Shown piece after piece: positions 22,206 to 34,772 of a stretch of 64,000 bases of DNA; within the stretch, counting starts at the first letter, position 1; each line of letters starts with the position of its first letter. The notes beneath the pieces are model-generated. The model did not search any database. It was not told the origin of the DNA and was given only the letters and a program-made list of their open reading frames with translations. This DNA is from Trogon surrucura (Eukaryota > Chordata > Aves > Trogoniformes > Trogonidae), in NCBI GenBank assembly GCA_020746105.1, contig CM036619.1:1637395-1701394 (forward strand), given 5' to 3'. A program made the position numbers and the translations under genes.

Positions 22206-24939
22206 AGACCGATGCAGCTCCGTGCCGCTTTACCAAACCTGGCCCCGCAGGCATATTCCTACTCTGGCCAGATGCTCAACTCTTCTGTGAAGGCTACCTA
22301 TCCCGAGCCCTCTTGGGACAGGGGACTCTTGGCAGAGCATGAAGAACAAGGGAGTGGGGCTGCTTGCCCTGAGCAAAGCCCGTAAACCTTGCTATGGCCT
22401 TACAAGAGTCCTTGTCACCCTGATGTCCTGCCACCAATGTGTTGGAGGAGGAAAAAGGCAGTCCTGTTACAGCAGGTCACCTCAGCAGTGTGTAAGAGGT
22501 GAGTGTTTCTACTGCTCATCACTGAGAGTCTGCCAGGCAACTAAACTGAGGATGCTCCTTAGTCCTGAAGCTGACTCTGAATGCGTCTGCTCTCACCCCA
22601 CCTCTGCTTCACTGATGGCACTTTACTCTACAGTAACCTCTCTTACTTGCTGTTCATGGTCATCCCAGTCTGGAACTGACCACATGGAAATGTGGGTAAA
22701 GTTGTCCAGTGCTGTCCCACCAGCTTGCCGATTGTTGGACATATAGCAGCCTCAGGAGTGTCCTAAATGCACTTTCTTCTCTTTCAAGTGGGCCTCAGAA
22801 TGGTTCAGACCACCCTTCCACACAAACATGTGCTTTTTGCAACGTAGATCTTGTGATAACGTAGGACGACAGTGCCTCATCTCCTTTCATGCAAAGAGAG
22901 ATTTCTGGAGGAAGATGAAAGAAGGGGTTGCAACGAGTCTCCAGGTCTGCTGACCTCCTCTTGGCACTGAAATGAGTTATCACATTGTTGTATCACAGTG
23001 CGACCAGGAGTCACAACTACCGGATGTCACTCCGTTGGAGCTGTGGAGCTCATAGGTGTCCTTCTCCCAGTCATTTAAAGGCTGGGATTCATCCCTTCTC
23101 TTTTGGGAGTCTTCACATAGGTGTCTCCATCTGAGTAGGGTTTTTAAGCTCCTGTTCCAACCAAAAGTTTAAGTCTGTGTCGTCCACACAGCTGAGAGTA
23201 AAGTGTCCACTCAGAAGCAGTCTTCTGCTTTAGAAAGAGTAGAGAAGTTCCATCAGCTCCACTAACTGTATCAGCTCATTCTCCATCTAAAGGAAAGTGG
23301 ACCTGTGGTGAAGGTGTCTCCACTGTAGACAGGCTGTTTAGCCAGATGAATCCCATCAGAACACCTTTTATTCAGACCTCCATGACATGGATATATAAAA
23401 CACGCCTAAAGGTTAGACACATCTGCTTGTGCAAAAGCTCTCCCCGATTCGGCAGCAAGAAAGCTCGATAAAGTTCCATGTGTTTTCCACAAAACGCTGC
23501 GGGTGCAGATTCAGAAAGAGTTCATCTGGAAACAGCTCTTCCAGAGGAGGGAGCTGAGATCGTGTAATGCATCCCACGGATCTCCATCCTCGCTTCTGCC
23601 AGGGGAATGCTTTACTGCAGCAGGCTTTGTTTCTGTGTTTGAATTTGTGGCCCTTAAATTATTCTGGTGGAGGTTCAGATCTCTACTGCAGTTAATGTAA
23701 ACTGCTAGTTAAGAGACTTATTTTGCTTAGTTGCTCTTCAAAAAAAAGATCAGAACTGACCAGAATTTCACTGGCTGCTGGAACTCTACTGCCCACGTTG
23801 GTGAGGGTGAAAGGTCTTGACCTCACTGCTAAAGAAACAGTTCTGCACCCATGTAATCTCCTTAGCTTTCATGGTCTGAGGGCCCCAGGTGAAAAAGCAC
23901 TGTCTTACTACATGAAACAAGAGATTTTACCTTTCTTGAATTATTCCTCTGCCACAGTAATTGCTGAAAACCCAAATATGCTTGCAGTGCATCCCATGTT
24001 CTTTGCTCTGGAAGGACCCTGATGCCTTTCCCTTCACAGGTCTGTGAAGGTCGGAAGAGGCTGTTGCAACCATGATACTGGGTGTTATGTACCCAGACCT
24101 GCCTTAAAGCTTGGGATTTCCTCCCAAGAAAATCGGGCTGTGTCTTGCACAGGGACAAGGTGATCCGAGCATCCGGGACATCTCTTGGTGATCCACAGGA
24201 GCCAGATATCATCCACTTGTCTCCTTATTTTTCTCATTCTGTAGGATGCCTCAATTCATTCTGGGCATGGGTCATTCACGGCTCCAGCACAGCTGTTCCC
24301 AGCCCTCTGCCCTCCAGAACACCATCTTCCAGCTGTGAAAGTGGAGGTTGAGCTTCCTGGAGGTATTTGACACTCAAGAGCCCAACGATGCACAAAAACA
24401 TCACCTTTGCTGATCCAGAGCCGCAATTAGTTGATGCTTTTCTGCAGCTGTGGCCTCATTTCAGCAGGATGAGTTCAAAAGTCTTTGCCTGATGAGCTAC
24501 TCCGATTCCCTCATCTCCAGCTATGGTGATCCCAGATGCAGCCATCGACAGAAAGCTTCCTAAAAGCAAGGTCAGACTGATGATCTGACCCTGGCCTGGG
24601 TTTACATCTTGCATTAGTTTCAGCTCCCACAAAGTTTGTTGGGACTGAGTTTAAAGTGCCATTTGCAGAAGGTGATGCTGGATCACTTGGGCAGAAGGGA
24701 CAGTGATGGGACGGTGTCCTGAACAAAGATGACACCTCGCCCAAGAGTCCTAGGCTATTTTCATCCACTGCTTAGACAATCAGATGAAGGTGCACATCTG
24801 AATTTGCATGTCCATCCCAAAAGGTGGGTCCTGTTTTTGTGTCATCACCCACAGCTCCCTTTCACGTCCTGCTGGTCCACAGTCCCCAGTGAGGTGGCAT
24901 CCTTCACATTATCAATTTCAAAGACGTCTCTATTAACAG

Positions 24940-25080
24940 GACAATGGAAGAATAAGCACTTTCCTTTATTCATTTACCCACTGTCTGATAATATCATATT
25001 GATGATAATTTTCCTTTAATGGACCATTTGCAGTAATTATGATGCAGCGGGTGAGTAATTGTATCTGACGCCCGATGCCT
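24940..25080. promoter_or_regulatory. Candidate regulatory block (AT-rich, homeodomain cores)
   Basis: An AT-rich block contains TGATAATATCATATTGATG, TAATTA (25034-25039) and TAATTG (25056-25061), followed by a small CpG patch (TGACGCCCGATG). This texture is unlike the flanks. Function is inferred only from motif words. Confidence 0.25.
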
Positions 25081-25117
25081 CCTACGTAACTCTGCAAACT
25101 TAATTCACTTGATTGTC

Positions 25118-25168
25118 TGAGAGGGAGGGAGGGAGGGAGGAAGAGAAGGAATGAGAAAGAGAAAGAAC
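25118..25168. repeat. (GGGA)n and purine-rich simple repeat
   Basis: GAGGGAGGGAGGGAGG followed by a GA-rich tail on the plus strand. Confidence 0.85.
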
Positions 25169-27230
25169 TGTTTCACAGGCCTCTCTCCTCTCCCAAATGG
25201 CTGCTAGAACAAATTATTACTTCTATGCTCTGCAGCCCACAGACCTCAGAAGAATGTTCTTCAGTGCCTCTTGTTCTATATGGTGATACATCCCTTTCCC
25301 CTTTCTCCCCTTTCCCACCAGGTCCCAAATTTGCCTTTTCTGCCGTATTGTGACCTTTGCAAATTCATGTTTCCCTGTTTTGAAACTCTAGTGTGAGTTT
25401 CTACCTTGTCTCTTGGGTGCTTTTTCCTGTCGCCCACTGCCATGGAGGAAGCAGATGATGAAGGTTGTCTCTCCTGTAGGCACCACTTTGCACTCTCTTT
25501 GTTTCTAGAGGGACCATGGTTTGTGCACTTCATGGGAACTGTCCTGCAGGATCCCCAGGCAGAAGGGTTGCTGCATATTAATGATGTGTGTGATAGCAAC
25601 ACCTTGAAGAGAGGCTTTTTCATACTCTGAGCCTTGCATACTCATAGGAGAAACAGATTCCCTGTCTCAGCTGCTCATCTTCCTGACTACAGCAGCTTAG
25701 GGTGGCCTCCATCAGTTGTTGTTAGTCCAGATTCGCTCCAGCCAATCTTGCATTGGTGTCTTCACAAAATGCCAAGTAGCCTTGCCAGACCCGGGATAGG
25801 TCTTTGCACTGTCCCCTCCTCCTTTATGGCTTGCTGGCATGGATGCACTCTGCAAAAGGCAGACAAGAAGACATCCTAAGTGACTTGCAGTCCTCTCTGA
25901 CAACAAGGGTGATCGTTCAACATCTACATTCCCTGCATGGTGTCTCTGATTGCTTCAGGGTCTTGTGGGGCTTGGACAACCCAGCAAAAGTGGTGTGGTG
26001 CTGTGAAAGGAGCTGAGCTCTCTTCCAGATTGCACTTTGTAAGCTGGATCAGTCCCACAAGGAGCAGGTAGTGGCATCTCTGATAGTTTCTATGTTAGCC
26101 AGGGGGTTTCTGCACAGATATGTTCAGCCATCAACACCTTTGGGTGCAGAGATGTCCCACACAGTAAGTTCCTGGAAAAGGTCAATGGTCACAGATCAGC
26201 TGCCATGGGCTGCAGACTCTGTTCATGCGAGTGGTGGGAGTGTGGACCAGACCCTCATGTGACCTCTCAACCATGTTACATTTCTCACCCACGGCTGGTC
26301 TGGACTCAGTGCTACTTCAAGAGGTGCTCTGGGTATCCACCCATGAATGTCTTCCCAATTTTCTCACTGCTGAGTAACATCCGGAGCTGGTGCGACGGAG
26401 TGACTTTTGCAGATGAGCAGTTGTTGGAGAAGTGGAATGGGGCTCCAGATGAAACGCTATCATTAACAAAACACAAAACAAATGAAATCTCTTCCTCTCC
26501 CATTTCCCAGGCTGCCCAAGTCCCTCCAGTTTCCAGGCAGTCAATAGATCTTGAACACCTTGGGTAGGACAGGAGGATCAGCTAGCAGGCGACAGCTACT
26601 GACACCCCTGTTGGTGTTGGGTAAAGGTGACTGGAGAGAAAAACTTGACTCCTGTCCTCCTGTCCACACCTTTCTGACCAAACCAACGAGATCCAGAGTC
26701 TGAGTGTGCTGCACTTGAAAATGACCCAGCCTAGCATTGGTCGTATGATTCTCTTTCCTTCTGGGTCCTTCTCCGCAGGCAAGAAGAACTTGAGAGAATG
26801 AACCTCTGAAAAGCTCCATATTCAGAGTACCTCTGTGAAAAAAACATGTTCCCCTGCTGTGGTTCAACTCTAAAGTGCATGGGAAACCTCTGGCTGTGGC
26901 TGAACTCACTGCCAGAATGAGGAGCTGTACTCGAGGGAAAAATAAGCCATAGCACGATCTGATTATCTGAGTAGGAAGCAGCCAGCAATATATCCTTGCT
27001 CGGGAGAAGAAAACTGGGAAACAAGCCATCCCAGATTTCAAACTGTTGGCCCAAGTCTCTTTGGAAGTCATGCCAGAGTCAGCACCATGTGAGTACAATG
27101 GATTGGCGAAGGGTTGAAGTTGACAAGCTGAAGTCAGGGATGGCTGAAGTCAACGTGGAGGCTAGCGCACAGTGCTCTTGGTAGCTACACAACCAGCCTG
27201 CCCAAATCTGTAGGTTCATCCAGCGGGAGA

Positions 27231-27686
27231 TCACAGAATAGAACAGAATCATGGAATGGTTTGGGTTGACAGATCATCTATTTCCAAACCCCCTGCTACC
27301 AGACCAGGTTCCTCAAAGCCCCATCCAACCTGGCCTTGAACACTTCCAGGGAAGAGACTTCCATAACCTCTCTGGGCAACCTGGTCCAGTGCTTCACCAC
27401 CCTTATGGGGAAGTTCTTCTTAATATCCATTCTAAATCTACCCTCTTTCACTTTGAAACTGTTACCCCTCACTCTATCACTACACTGTCTGATAAAGAGT
27501 CCCTCTCCAGCTTTTTTTTGCAGGAATTGGAAGGCTGCTATAAGGTCTCCCCGAAGTCTTCTCTTCTCAAGGTTGAACAACACTAATTAGGTCAGCATGT
27601 TCTCACCGGGGAGGTTCTTCAGCCCCATGATCTTCACAGCCTCCTCTGGACTTGTTCCAACAGGTCCATGTCCTTCCTATGTTCTT
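27231..27686 (-). mobile_element. CR1 3' portion
   Basis: It starts with TCACAGAATAGAACAGAATC, then AATGGTTTGGGTTGACAGATC. The segment holding GGTTGGAAGGGACC...CCATGGCAGG is partly deleted. It continues through ACCAGGTTCCTCAAAGCC and AAGTTCTTCTTAATATCC to CCATGTCCTTCCTATGTTCT. On the minus strand it encodes a recognisable CR1 C-terminal stretch ([16 protein letters not shown]). Confidence 0.93.
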
Positions 27687-28863
27687 AGATGGAGCTGCAG
27701 GCACTGCAACAGAAACCCAGAAAGGAAATCTGAACAGGCGGAGAATCCGGGTGTGTTCTTAAAGCAGGGCAGACACAAAACCATCAGGTTCATCCATATT
27801 CTTGAAATTGGAATGGAGTGGAAATGAATATTTCTTCATGTATTTCAGCAGATAGTCAATCTGGAAGAAATTGACTTTGACTATGTGAGATGTTAGGTTG
27901 TGAGCAGGGGCTGCAATATTTTGTTTCAATTAGGAATGTTCCAAGTTGGCTGCAAATTTTGCCTTTTATTTTTTGTCAAGACGAATTTGAATAGTTGTTC
28001 CCTGCTGCAAAATGAAAATGCCTTGTTTAATGCATTTCATTCTATTTTTAATTTTTCGGAATTCTAGGAAGAGAACTTAAGCACCAAAAATTGAATGAAG
28101 TTGAAATGTATGTGAGAAATTTTCAGTAGAAAACTTCTCCCCTAGCTCTGCTCTCTGGGAGATTAGCAAGTGATAAACTCTACAGCTACGTGCAGACCAA
28201 CTCATGCCTTATACAATTTAGAGCAGAGGTTTAAAGAGAAGAGTAACTCTCCTCCTATCTCCCAATTCATATCTCATCCTTACTGAGGGATTGCCTCTGA
28301 GTTCAGCATTTTCTCCTGGGCTTCATTTCTGCAAATTAGCTTGTAAGAGAAAGGAAGATCTTAGATTTTCTCATGTGCATGGCTCTATCTACCCATTCAT
28401 CTCCCTCCATTTCACGGAGCTAAAGCAATCTGCTCTTTGGTCCAACTTTCCTCACCCATGGGAAACTGTTCACGGGAAAACGAGATACGGTGCTCTTGGG
28501 TCCACATGGTTGAGTTTTACCTCTGTTTCCTGGAAACAAGGGGTTCTGGGACTTGTTGAGAGGTCTTCATGGTTCAGACAGTTCCTGGAGCAAAGATTAG
28601 TCCAGGCAAATGTCATCTCCATCTGCAATCTTTGGGTGGTTTGAGGTGGCCAGCCTCAGCTCTTCATGGTGAGATGTCATAAGCAGAACCATCATGTGGA
28701 TCCTGGTTCGACACTACATGGAAGCCATATTTGAGGCCGGATGTGTCAGACACTTGGTTAATTTAGTGGCCCAGGTGAGGCCTACTTTTCATTCTCAAGT
28801 GCCTGCTTTCATCATGCCTGAGACCATACTGCAGCAAATCATGTTACATGAGACAGAACCATA
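27687..28863. other. AT-rich unique DNA
   Basis: The interval is notably AT-rich around 27820-28120 (T-rich runs, TTTTTAATTTTTCGGAATTC). No gene or repeat was recognised. Confidence 0.45.
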
Positions 28864-29231
28864 TAATCATAGAATCACAGAATGGTTTGGGTTAGAAGGA
28901 ACATCCTACACTAGACCAGGTTGTCTAAAGCCTCATCCAACTTGGCCTTGAACACTTCCAGGGATGAGGCACCCACAACCTCCCTGGGAAACCCATTCCA
29001 GTATCTCACCATCCTCACAGGTCTTCCGAATATCTAATCTAAATCTACTGTCTTTCAGTTAAAAGCTATTACCTCTCGTCTTATCGCTGCACTTCCTGAT
29101 GACAATCCCTTCCCATCTTTCCTCTAAGGCTTCTTTAAGTACTGGAAGGTCTCTCCAAGGTCTCCTCTTTAGGACCATTCTCTTCTCCAGACTGAAGATC
29201 CCCAACTCTCTCAGCCTGTTTTCATAGGAGA
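28864..29231 (-). mobile_element. CR1 3' portion
   Basis: TAATCATAGAATCACAGAATG, then GGTTTGGGTTAGAAGG and CTAGACCAGGTTGTCTAAAG, and the body to CTCTCAGCCTGTTTTCATAG. The CCATGGCAGGGACACC part of the 3' end is missing and there is a small rearrangement near 29145-29190, where the AAGGTCTCC...TTCTCTTCTCC segment is expanded. Confidence 0.93.
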
Positions 29232-30049
29232 GTTAGAGGGCTTCTTAGGGAAGCATCTTAGGGAGGAAGGGCATGGAGTTTCTCTTTGGCAGACCACAGG
29301 CCAGGTCCTTGTGCACCTGGATGCAATGTTGCACCAGGATCTACCTCCGGAAGCAATCCTGCATGGATGCTGTGCTAAACACCTGCCTGCATAGGATGTT
29401 GCTGTGGGAAGCACAATCTGAGTGTGAGAGGTGCCAACTCTGGGGCCAGGCTGCCCCAAACTGCACACACACCGCATGGGAGAGGCAGGAGCCAATGTTT
29501 GCTTTAGAAACAGATCTGACTTCCCCACCCAATGGGCAGAATATGGCCAGTCCTTCTCAAATCTTAGTCCTTGCTCTGTGAGGACCAGAGATGTTTTACG
29601 AGAATTGACAGGAAACCTGTTCATTAGCCCAGGAATGTCACAGTAATTTAGACTGGCATTGATGCCAATTATTTTTTTCTTTGCCCTCGGTAATCTTGAT
29701 AACAGAATAAGGTAGATCTGGGCCTTGTGTGTTGCTTAATCCCCATTCAGAACTGGGTATACATTATATTTCTTTGGGATTTCTTTAGGATATTCCTCCT
29801 TCTCTTCTCCATTGCTCTTTGTAACTGAAAGATTCTCCTTCGGTGAAGGCTGAGGGATACAGCCATTCACTACGAAGAAGATCTCCCTTTCTCTAAAGTG
29901 TTGGCCCTCTCGTTGTTCCTGGTAGGATTGAGCAGCCCTTAGTCTGGAGTCATTTTGACAAAATTATAGGTCCCCTATAGGTACCAAGCCATTCACAGCA
30001 TACAGGATCACCCCCTTCTCTCACGGGACTGTGGCATGAGTCCTAAGCC

Positions 30050-30220
30050 AGAGTTCAAGTTGACAGTGCGTATCAGTAATTATGGCAAAATTAATTACAG
30101 GGCTGTTACAGTTATCCTGGAGCCAAGGGCAATAAACCTAGACATGCAGAGTTAATGTTAAACTTAAAAGAAATCCAATATGTTAAGGTGTAGAGTTTCC
30201 TAGTATCCAAAAAGCATTAA
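30050..30220. promoter_or_regulatory. Candidate regulatory block with paired TAATTA cores
   Basis: TGACAG (30061-30066, MEIS/TGIF-like) is followed by TAATTA at 30077-30082 and at 30092-30097, 15 bases apart. CAATAAACC and GAGTTAATGTTAAAC follow. Closely spaced homeodomain and TALE-type words are typical of enhancers, but this is a motif argument only. Confidence 0.3.
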
Positions 30221-31115
30221 TTCTGCCCTTGGCCAGCCCCTTTAGACTTCCAATCACATTTCAAGTTGCTGAAAATTGCTATAGAATCTATATTTGCGTT
30301 TTGAGGATGAATATGGATATTTTTCCCCCTGTACACTTTCCCACAGGAAAACCTTTGAAGAAAAACTAGGTTTATTTTCTTCTCTGATTCCTAGGTTCCT
30401 GGTGAAGGAGAAATACATTTCTAGAGGACAGGAAAATATGACAAATAATGGCAAAAAAAAATTTACCAGGAAGCTTAAAATAATACCTCCTTCAGAAAAT
30501 GAAATATATTTTGTATAACTTAGGAAGAAGAACTAGCTGAGAGGAAACTGCAGCAGATACAGCCTTTTGGTAAACTCTCCTCAGATATGGTTGACTCATT
30601 GTCCTGTGGAAAGCTTCTGCCTTACACATGTCGGTCAAGAAATCTGGATGATGAACATCTCCTGGTGAACCTGGGAAGGACATGGGAATAGGAGGGAAAG
30701 GACTAAGTGTGGTTGGGGACAGCCTGGGGCTGCGGTGAAATACTCAGGGGTGGGCTGGGATGGACTATTTCCCTGACTGTGAATAAAACAGAGCTGACCA
30801 CCTTCCCTGGTCCTGAGAGCAACCCATGTCCATGTGGCTGAACTTGTTTCCTCCCAGAGCAGGATTGTCCCATCCAAACTTCCACGAAAGTGTCGTTTTT
30901 GGGGTGTCTTCTTCAGTTGGGAAGGTACACCCATGTGAAAATTTTAATCTAAGGAGCTCTGAGGGACATGCAGGAGGCCCACAAATGTAGACTGCTTTCA
31001 CCTTTTAGGCCAACACACCCAGGAGATACTGGGAGAACCAAGCTGTGACAGAAATGCCAAGATCAGATTTCCTGGTGAATCTCTTCTTTCCCCTTACCCT
31101 CACTGAGGAACCACC

Positions 31116-31165
31116 TTTCTCTTTTTTTTTTGTTGTTTGGTTTTTGTTCGTTTGCTGTTGTTTTC
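31116..31165. repeat. T-rich low-complexity tract
   Basis: Runs of T with G interruptions (TTTTTTTTTGTTGTTTGGTT and similar). Confidence 0.7.
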
Positions 31166-31482
31166 TTTCATGGGGCTTATCCTTCGACATGTTGATTATG
31201 TCACCCAGTTTAGGTGTGTTCCATCTTTCCCTATTTTGACCATTTCACTGTTTTCTTTTAACAGAAGGGTCTTGAATCAGGAAACTGACTCTGGGATAAT
31301 AGCAGGATAGCAAATAGATCCTCTGAATTCAAAGAAAAGTGGCTTATTCCCTTTATTTCTTGATGCTGAGGGAGGAAAAGAACAAGAAGCCACTCACCAT
31401 CTTTGATACTGCAATGCATATGCTCCATTTTCAAGGGGCCACCCATGGTTCTTTCGTCCCTCATCCACATCCACAGGGATTA

Positions 31483-32063
31483 CACAGAATCACAGAGTCA
31501 CAGAATGTTTGGAGTTGGAAGGGACCTCAAAAGATCATCTAGTCCAGCCCCCCTGACAGAGCAGGATCACCCACAGCAGGTCACACTGGAACGTGTCCAG
31601 GTGGGTTTTGAATGTCTCCAGAGAAGGAGACTCCATAACCTCCCTGGGCAGCCTGTGCCAGGGCTCTGTCACACTGTTTTTGTGGAACCTCCCATGTTCC
31701 AACTTGCACCCATTGCCCCTTGTCCTGTCATTGGACATCCCTGAGAAGAGCCTGGCTCCATCCTCCTGACACTCCCCCTTGACATATTTATAAACATTCA
31801 TGAGGTCACCCCTCAGCCTCCTCTTCTCCAAGCTCAAGAGACCCAACTCCTTCAGCCTTTCCTCATAAGGGAGATGTTCCACTCCCTCCATCATCCCTGT
31901 GGCTGTGCTGGACTCTCTCCAGCAGTTCCCTGCCCCTCTGGAGCTGAGGGGCCCAGAACTGGACACAATATTCCAGATGTGGCCTCACCAGGGCAGAGCA
32001 GAGGGGCAGGAGGACCTGTCTCGACCTACTAGCTACTCCCCTTCTAATACACCCCAAATCTCT
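31483..32063 (-). mobile_element. CR1 3' portion, 'GTCACACNGGAACGTGTCC' type, longest of three
   Basis: CACAGAATCACAGAGTCACA, then GTTGGAAGGGACCTCAAAAG and the diagnostic GACAGAGCAGGATCACCC and GTCACACTGGAACGTGTCC. It extends further 5' than its two sisters, into the ORF2 segment (GAACTGGACACAATATTCCA, then the [14 protein letters not shown]-like stretch read on the minus strand). Compared with 21094-21551 it has an internal loss of about 25 bases after CAGGGCTCTGTCAC. Confidence 0.94.
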
Positions 32064-32581
32064 TCACCTCAATAAAAGTACTTTCCATTACTTGGCGCCA
32101 GCCAGGAAGCAGTTTAAGGACTTCCAGCTGAACTGTTTTACTGGTGATGAAGCACACAGCCTGTGAGAACACTGGCAGCTCCCACATTCTGCACAAAGTC
32201 TCAATGGCAACATCAGTCTATCTGCTAGCCTTATCGTTGGCTGGTCAGATGAGGAAGAGGAATGACTGACTGACATGACCTGGGGACTACCATAGATCTT
32301 TCCTGAGGATAACATCAGTGCTGACTCAGAAGACCATGATTGTGCTTGGAAGTCTGGCTTGTAGGTTGGGAACTCCCTTTCAGGACCCACAGAGCCAGTC
32401 ATCTGCATTGGTATTAAATCTGCAATGACAAGTTCATCCCTACTTACAACTTAATTGCCTGGGATCGCTCTTGAAACAGATATCCAAAAAAGCAGAATAG
32501 TAGTTTTGCCACTCAGCTGAAGTGGGAAGAAGAGGATTTAGCAGCATTGTTGAATGATTTTGAACCCTCCAAGACTTATAA
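32064..32581. other. Unique non-coding DNA
   Basis: Nothing recognised. Confidence 0.45.
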
Positions 32582-32822
32582 GGGTAGGTTTAGATATGAC
32601 ATAATGAAGAAATTTTTTTTCCAGTGAGGATGGTGAACACTGGACCAGGTTGCCCAGAGAATTTATGGAAGCTCCCTCCCTGAAAGTGTTCAAGGCCAAG
32701 TTGGACGGGGCTTTGAGCAACCTGTTCTGGTGAGAGGTGTTGTTTCCCATGGCAGGGGTTTGGAGCTAGATGATCTTTAAAGTCCCTTCCAACTCAAACC
32801 ATTCTAGGATTCTGTTCTATGA
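32582..32822 (+). mobile_element. CR1 3' end fragment
   Basis: It begins at GGGTAGGTTTAGATATGAC, runs through GGACCAGGTTGCCCAGAGAA and GTTCAAGGCCAAGTTGGACG, and ends with CCAACTCAAACCATTCTAGG and a TCTGTTCTATGA terminus. About 240 bases of the common CR1 type. Confidence 0.93.
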
Positions 32823-34635
32823 CTTTGCACTCATGTTGACCTGAATTCCTCAGTTCGGGCTGCTCATCGATCCTATCAACCTTTGTAGCAAAAGACTTTT
32901 GCACGTCACCTTCCATCTTCTTGCATGGGACACTCTCAGATGGGATGGACCCCATCCTTTTGCTGGTCCATGCACTTCTGTGATCATCAACAGTGCTGGA
33001 CACTCCTGCTAGAAGATGAGTAGAGTGGATGGGCAGCAGAGATTGACTTTGACTTGCTCCAGCTCAACTGTGTAGCTACATCTTTGTTGAGTTAGGTCAT
33101 CCCTATGGCAACATATCTGACCTCCACTGAGATGCTGGCAGGTCAACACCGTCTCTTCAGAAAGAGTGACAGATATTTTTTTGGTGAAATGGCAGTTGCT
33201 TTCCTGGGGGACATTTGTACATGGGCAAGCCTTGTTCCTCCGGGAACAGCAAAGTATCTGGACTTCTCCTTTACCTTCTGCAAAGGGCAGAGCCATGACC
33301 AAGAGAAAGAAGAAGCCAAACCTACCATTCTCCATCTTATTTGAGGCCCTCTTGTAGCTTGGCTGCCTCTCCCTTCCCACTCTGCCAATATCTTTCCATT
33401 TATGCAGTGGCTCTTAATGAGAATGAAGCGACTAATTTGGCCATCCTCAATGTCTTTATAACCCAAGCCCACAGCTACGACAAGCCAATAGCACTGAGCT
33501 AGTTCTACTGATTATTTTAATCTCATCATATGTCTTTTCTGGTCAATAAACTCCCTCTCAAATCAAATTGTTACTGAACATAACCTGACGCTAATGTCCA
33601 TTGGACTCTGGGCTATAGCGAATAATGTAGTTTGTCATAATTAAGTGTACTGCCTAATTAATTGAGTGGTCAGGATGCTAATTAGCCAGGTTTATTGAGA
33701 CTGGAGGAGTATGAAGGGCAATATCGCAGCTCATCAAAAGCGCTGGGACTAGAAATAAAGTACCTCTCCCTCCCCACTCCCCTGACAGGCAGACAGATCT
33801 GTGGCTGCGTAGATTTATGGACTCTGAGCAACACCCAGAGATGGAGATGAGCAGGGTCATACTGGTCTTGCTGACTTCTTTTCAGCATGGCTAAGGTTTC
33901 TTAGCCTTTGCTCCTGTTTTCCACCCATTCCTCTGCCTCGTCCATCACTGTAGCCTAACCAGGCTGTCTACCCAGTCTGAGGATTGGTGTTGTCTGTTGC
34001 CTTCCCTGCCCAGACAAGGGACCTCCAGGACTGCCAACGGATATTTGGGACAAATGATGGGTCATACACATGCAGTAAGTTTCCTGAGAATGCCAGTTCA
34101 TCAACTTTTCCTGTACAATCTGGTTTTTTGGTCCTCTAGGGATAGGGGATCTAACTCCCAATGCTCAAATCCTCTTTCTTAGAAACCATTTGGCTCACCT
34201 GAAGCCTCCTGTTGTGGTTTAAACCTAAGGACTTCTTGTTCTCTCCCTATTACCTATGGAGAAAAGATTTTTCACTTTCTGTTTTCAGGAGCCTCTCACA
34301 AGAAGTTGAGAAAATTATAGGGATTGTGCAGCTGAAGGAGAGTCTTCAGCTGAGATCTGGACTCTCGTCCTGGTTCTGCCTCCAGCTCTCTGGATGGTCT
34401 TAAGGAAGTTGGCCTTAGAGGAGTCATGTTGTGTCTGTTGCTTAACCAACTAAACCCCAATAGATCCTCAGAACCTCACAAATTAGTTCATATGTAGAAT
34501 ATAGCAACAGGATTGGGAAGAGACGAGATGCACTTAAGAATTGAAGGAATACTTAAATTGGACCTGCATTTTCACTTTTGCAACATGAGCATGCCCAGAG
34601 GGATTCCAGTGGTTGAGGGATCTCGGGTTGTTCAT
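32823..34635. other. Unique non-coding DNA
   Basis: No gene was recognised. A homeodomain-core cluster at 33560-33700 is listed separately. Confidence 0.45.
33560..33700. promoter_or_regulatory. Candidate regulatory block: cluster of TAATTA cores
   Basis: TAATTA occurs three times within 47 bases, at 33638-33643, 33655-33660 (extended to TAATTAATTGAG) and 33679-33684. The last is embedded in the perfect palindrome GCTAATTAGC (33677-33686). Such spacing is typical of homeodomain-bound enhancers. No repeat family or open frame explains the block. Confidence 0.35.
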
Positions 34636-34772
34636 CCCTGAGAGGATTTAAAAGATGTGTGGATGTGGTGCTTAGGGACATGGTTTAGTGGTGGACCTGG
34701 CAGTGTTAAGTTAATGGTTGGACCCTATGATCTTAAAGGTCTTTTCCAACCAAAATTATTCTATGATTCTAT
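34636..34772 (+). mobile_element. CR1 3' end of the 'GGTTGGAAAAGACC' type
   Basis: CCTGAGAGGATTTAAAAGAT, GACATGGTTTAGTGGTGGAC, GGTTGGACCCTATGATCTTA and AGGTCTTTTCCAACCAAAAT, then ATTCTATGATTCTAT at the terminus. This is the CR1 tail variant ending in TCTTTTCCAACC, a different subfamily from most copies here. Confidence 0.9.

Larger units (their letters stand above)
21552..27230. other. 5.7 kb of unique non-coding DNA
   Basis: No interspersed repeat or gene was recognised. Two candidate regulatory blocks (21960-22205, 24940-25080) and a GGGA-type simple repeat (25118-25168) are listed separately. A minus-strand open frame of 185 codons (26541-27098) has no recognisable domain. Confidence 0.5.
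29232..31482. other. Unique non-coding DNA
   Basis: No gene or repeat was recognised. Two AT-rich blocks, 29585-29740 (AATTGACAGG, CAATTATTTTTTTC) and 30050-30220, stand out; the second is listed separately. T-rich low complexity lies near 31115-31165. Confidence 0.45.

Noticed and set aside
25118-25168. Possible CRISPR-like or tandem array
   Set aside because: A simple GGGA microsatellite in vertebrate DNA, with no spacer-repeat structure.
26541-27098. Minus-strand open frame of 185 codons
   Set aside because: No known domain, and the three overlapping frames here look equally arbitrary.
34212-34260. TGTTGTGGTTTAAACC, resembling the start of some bird LTRs
   Set aside because: Only the first dozen or so bases are suggestive. 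No matching end, polyadenylation region or internal sequence was recognised, so no LTR element is claimed.
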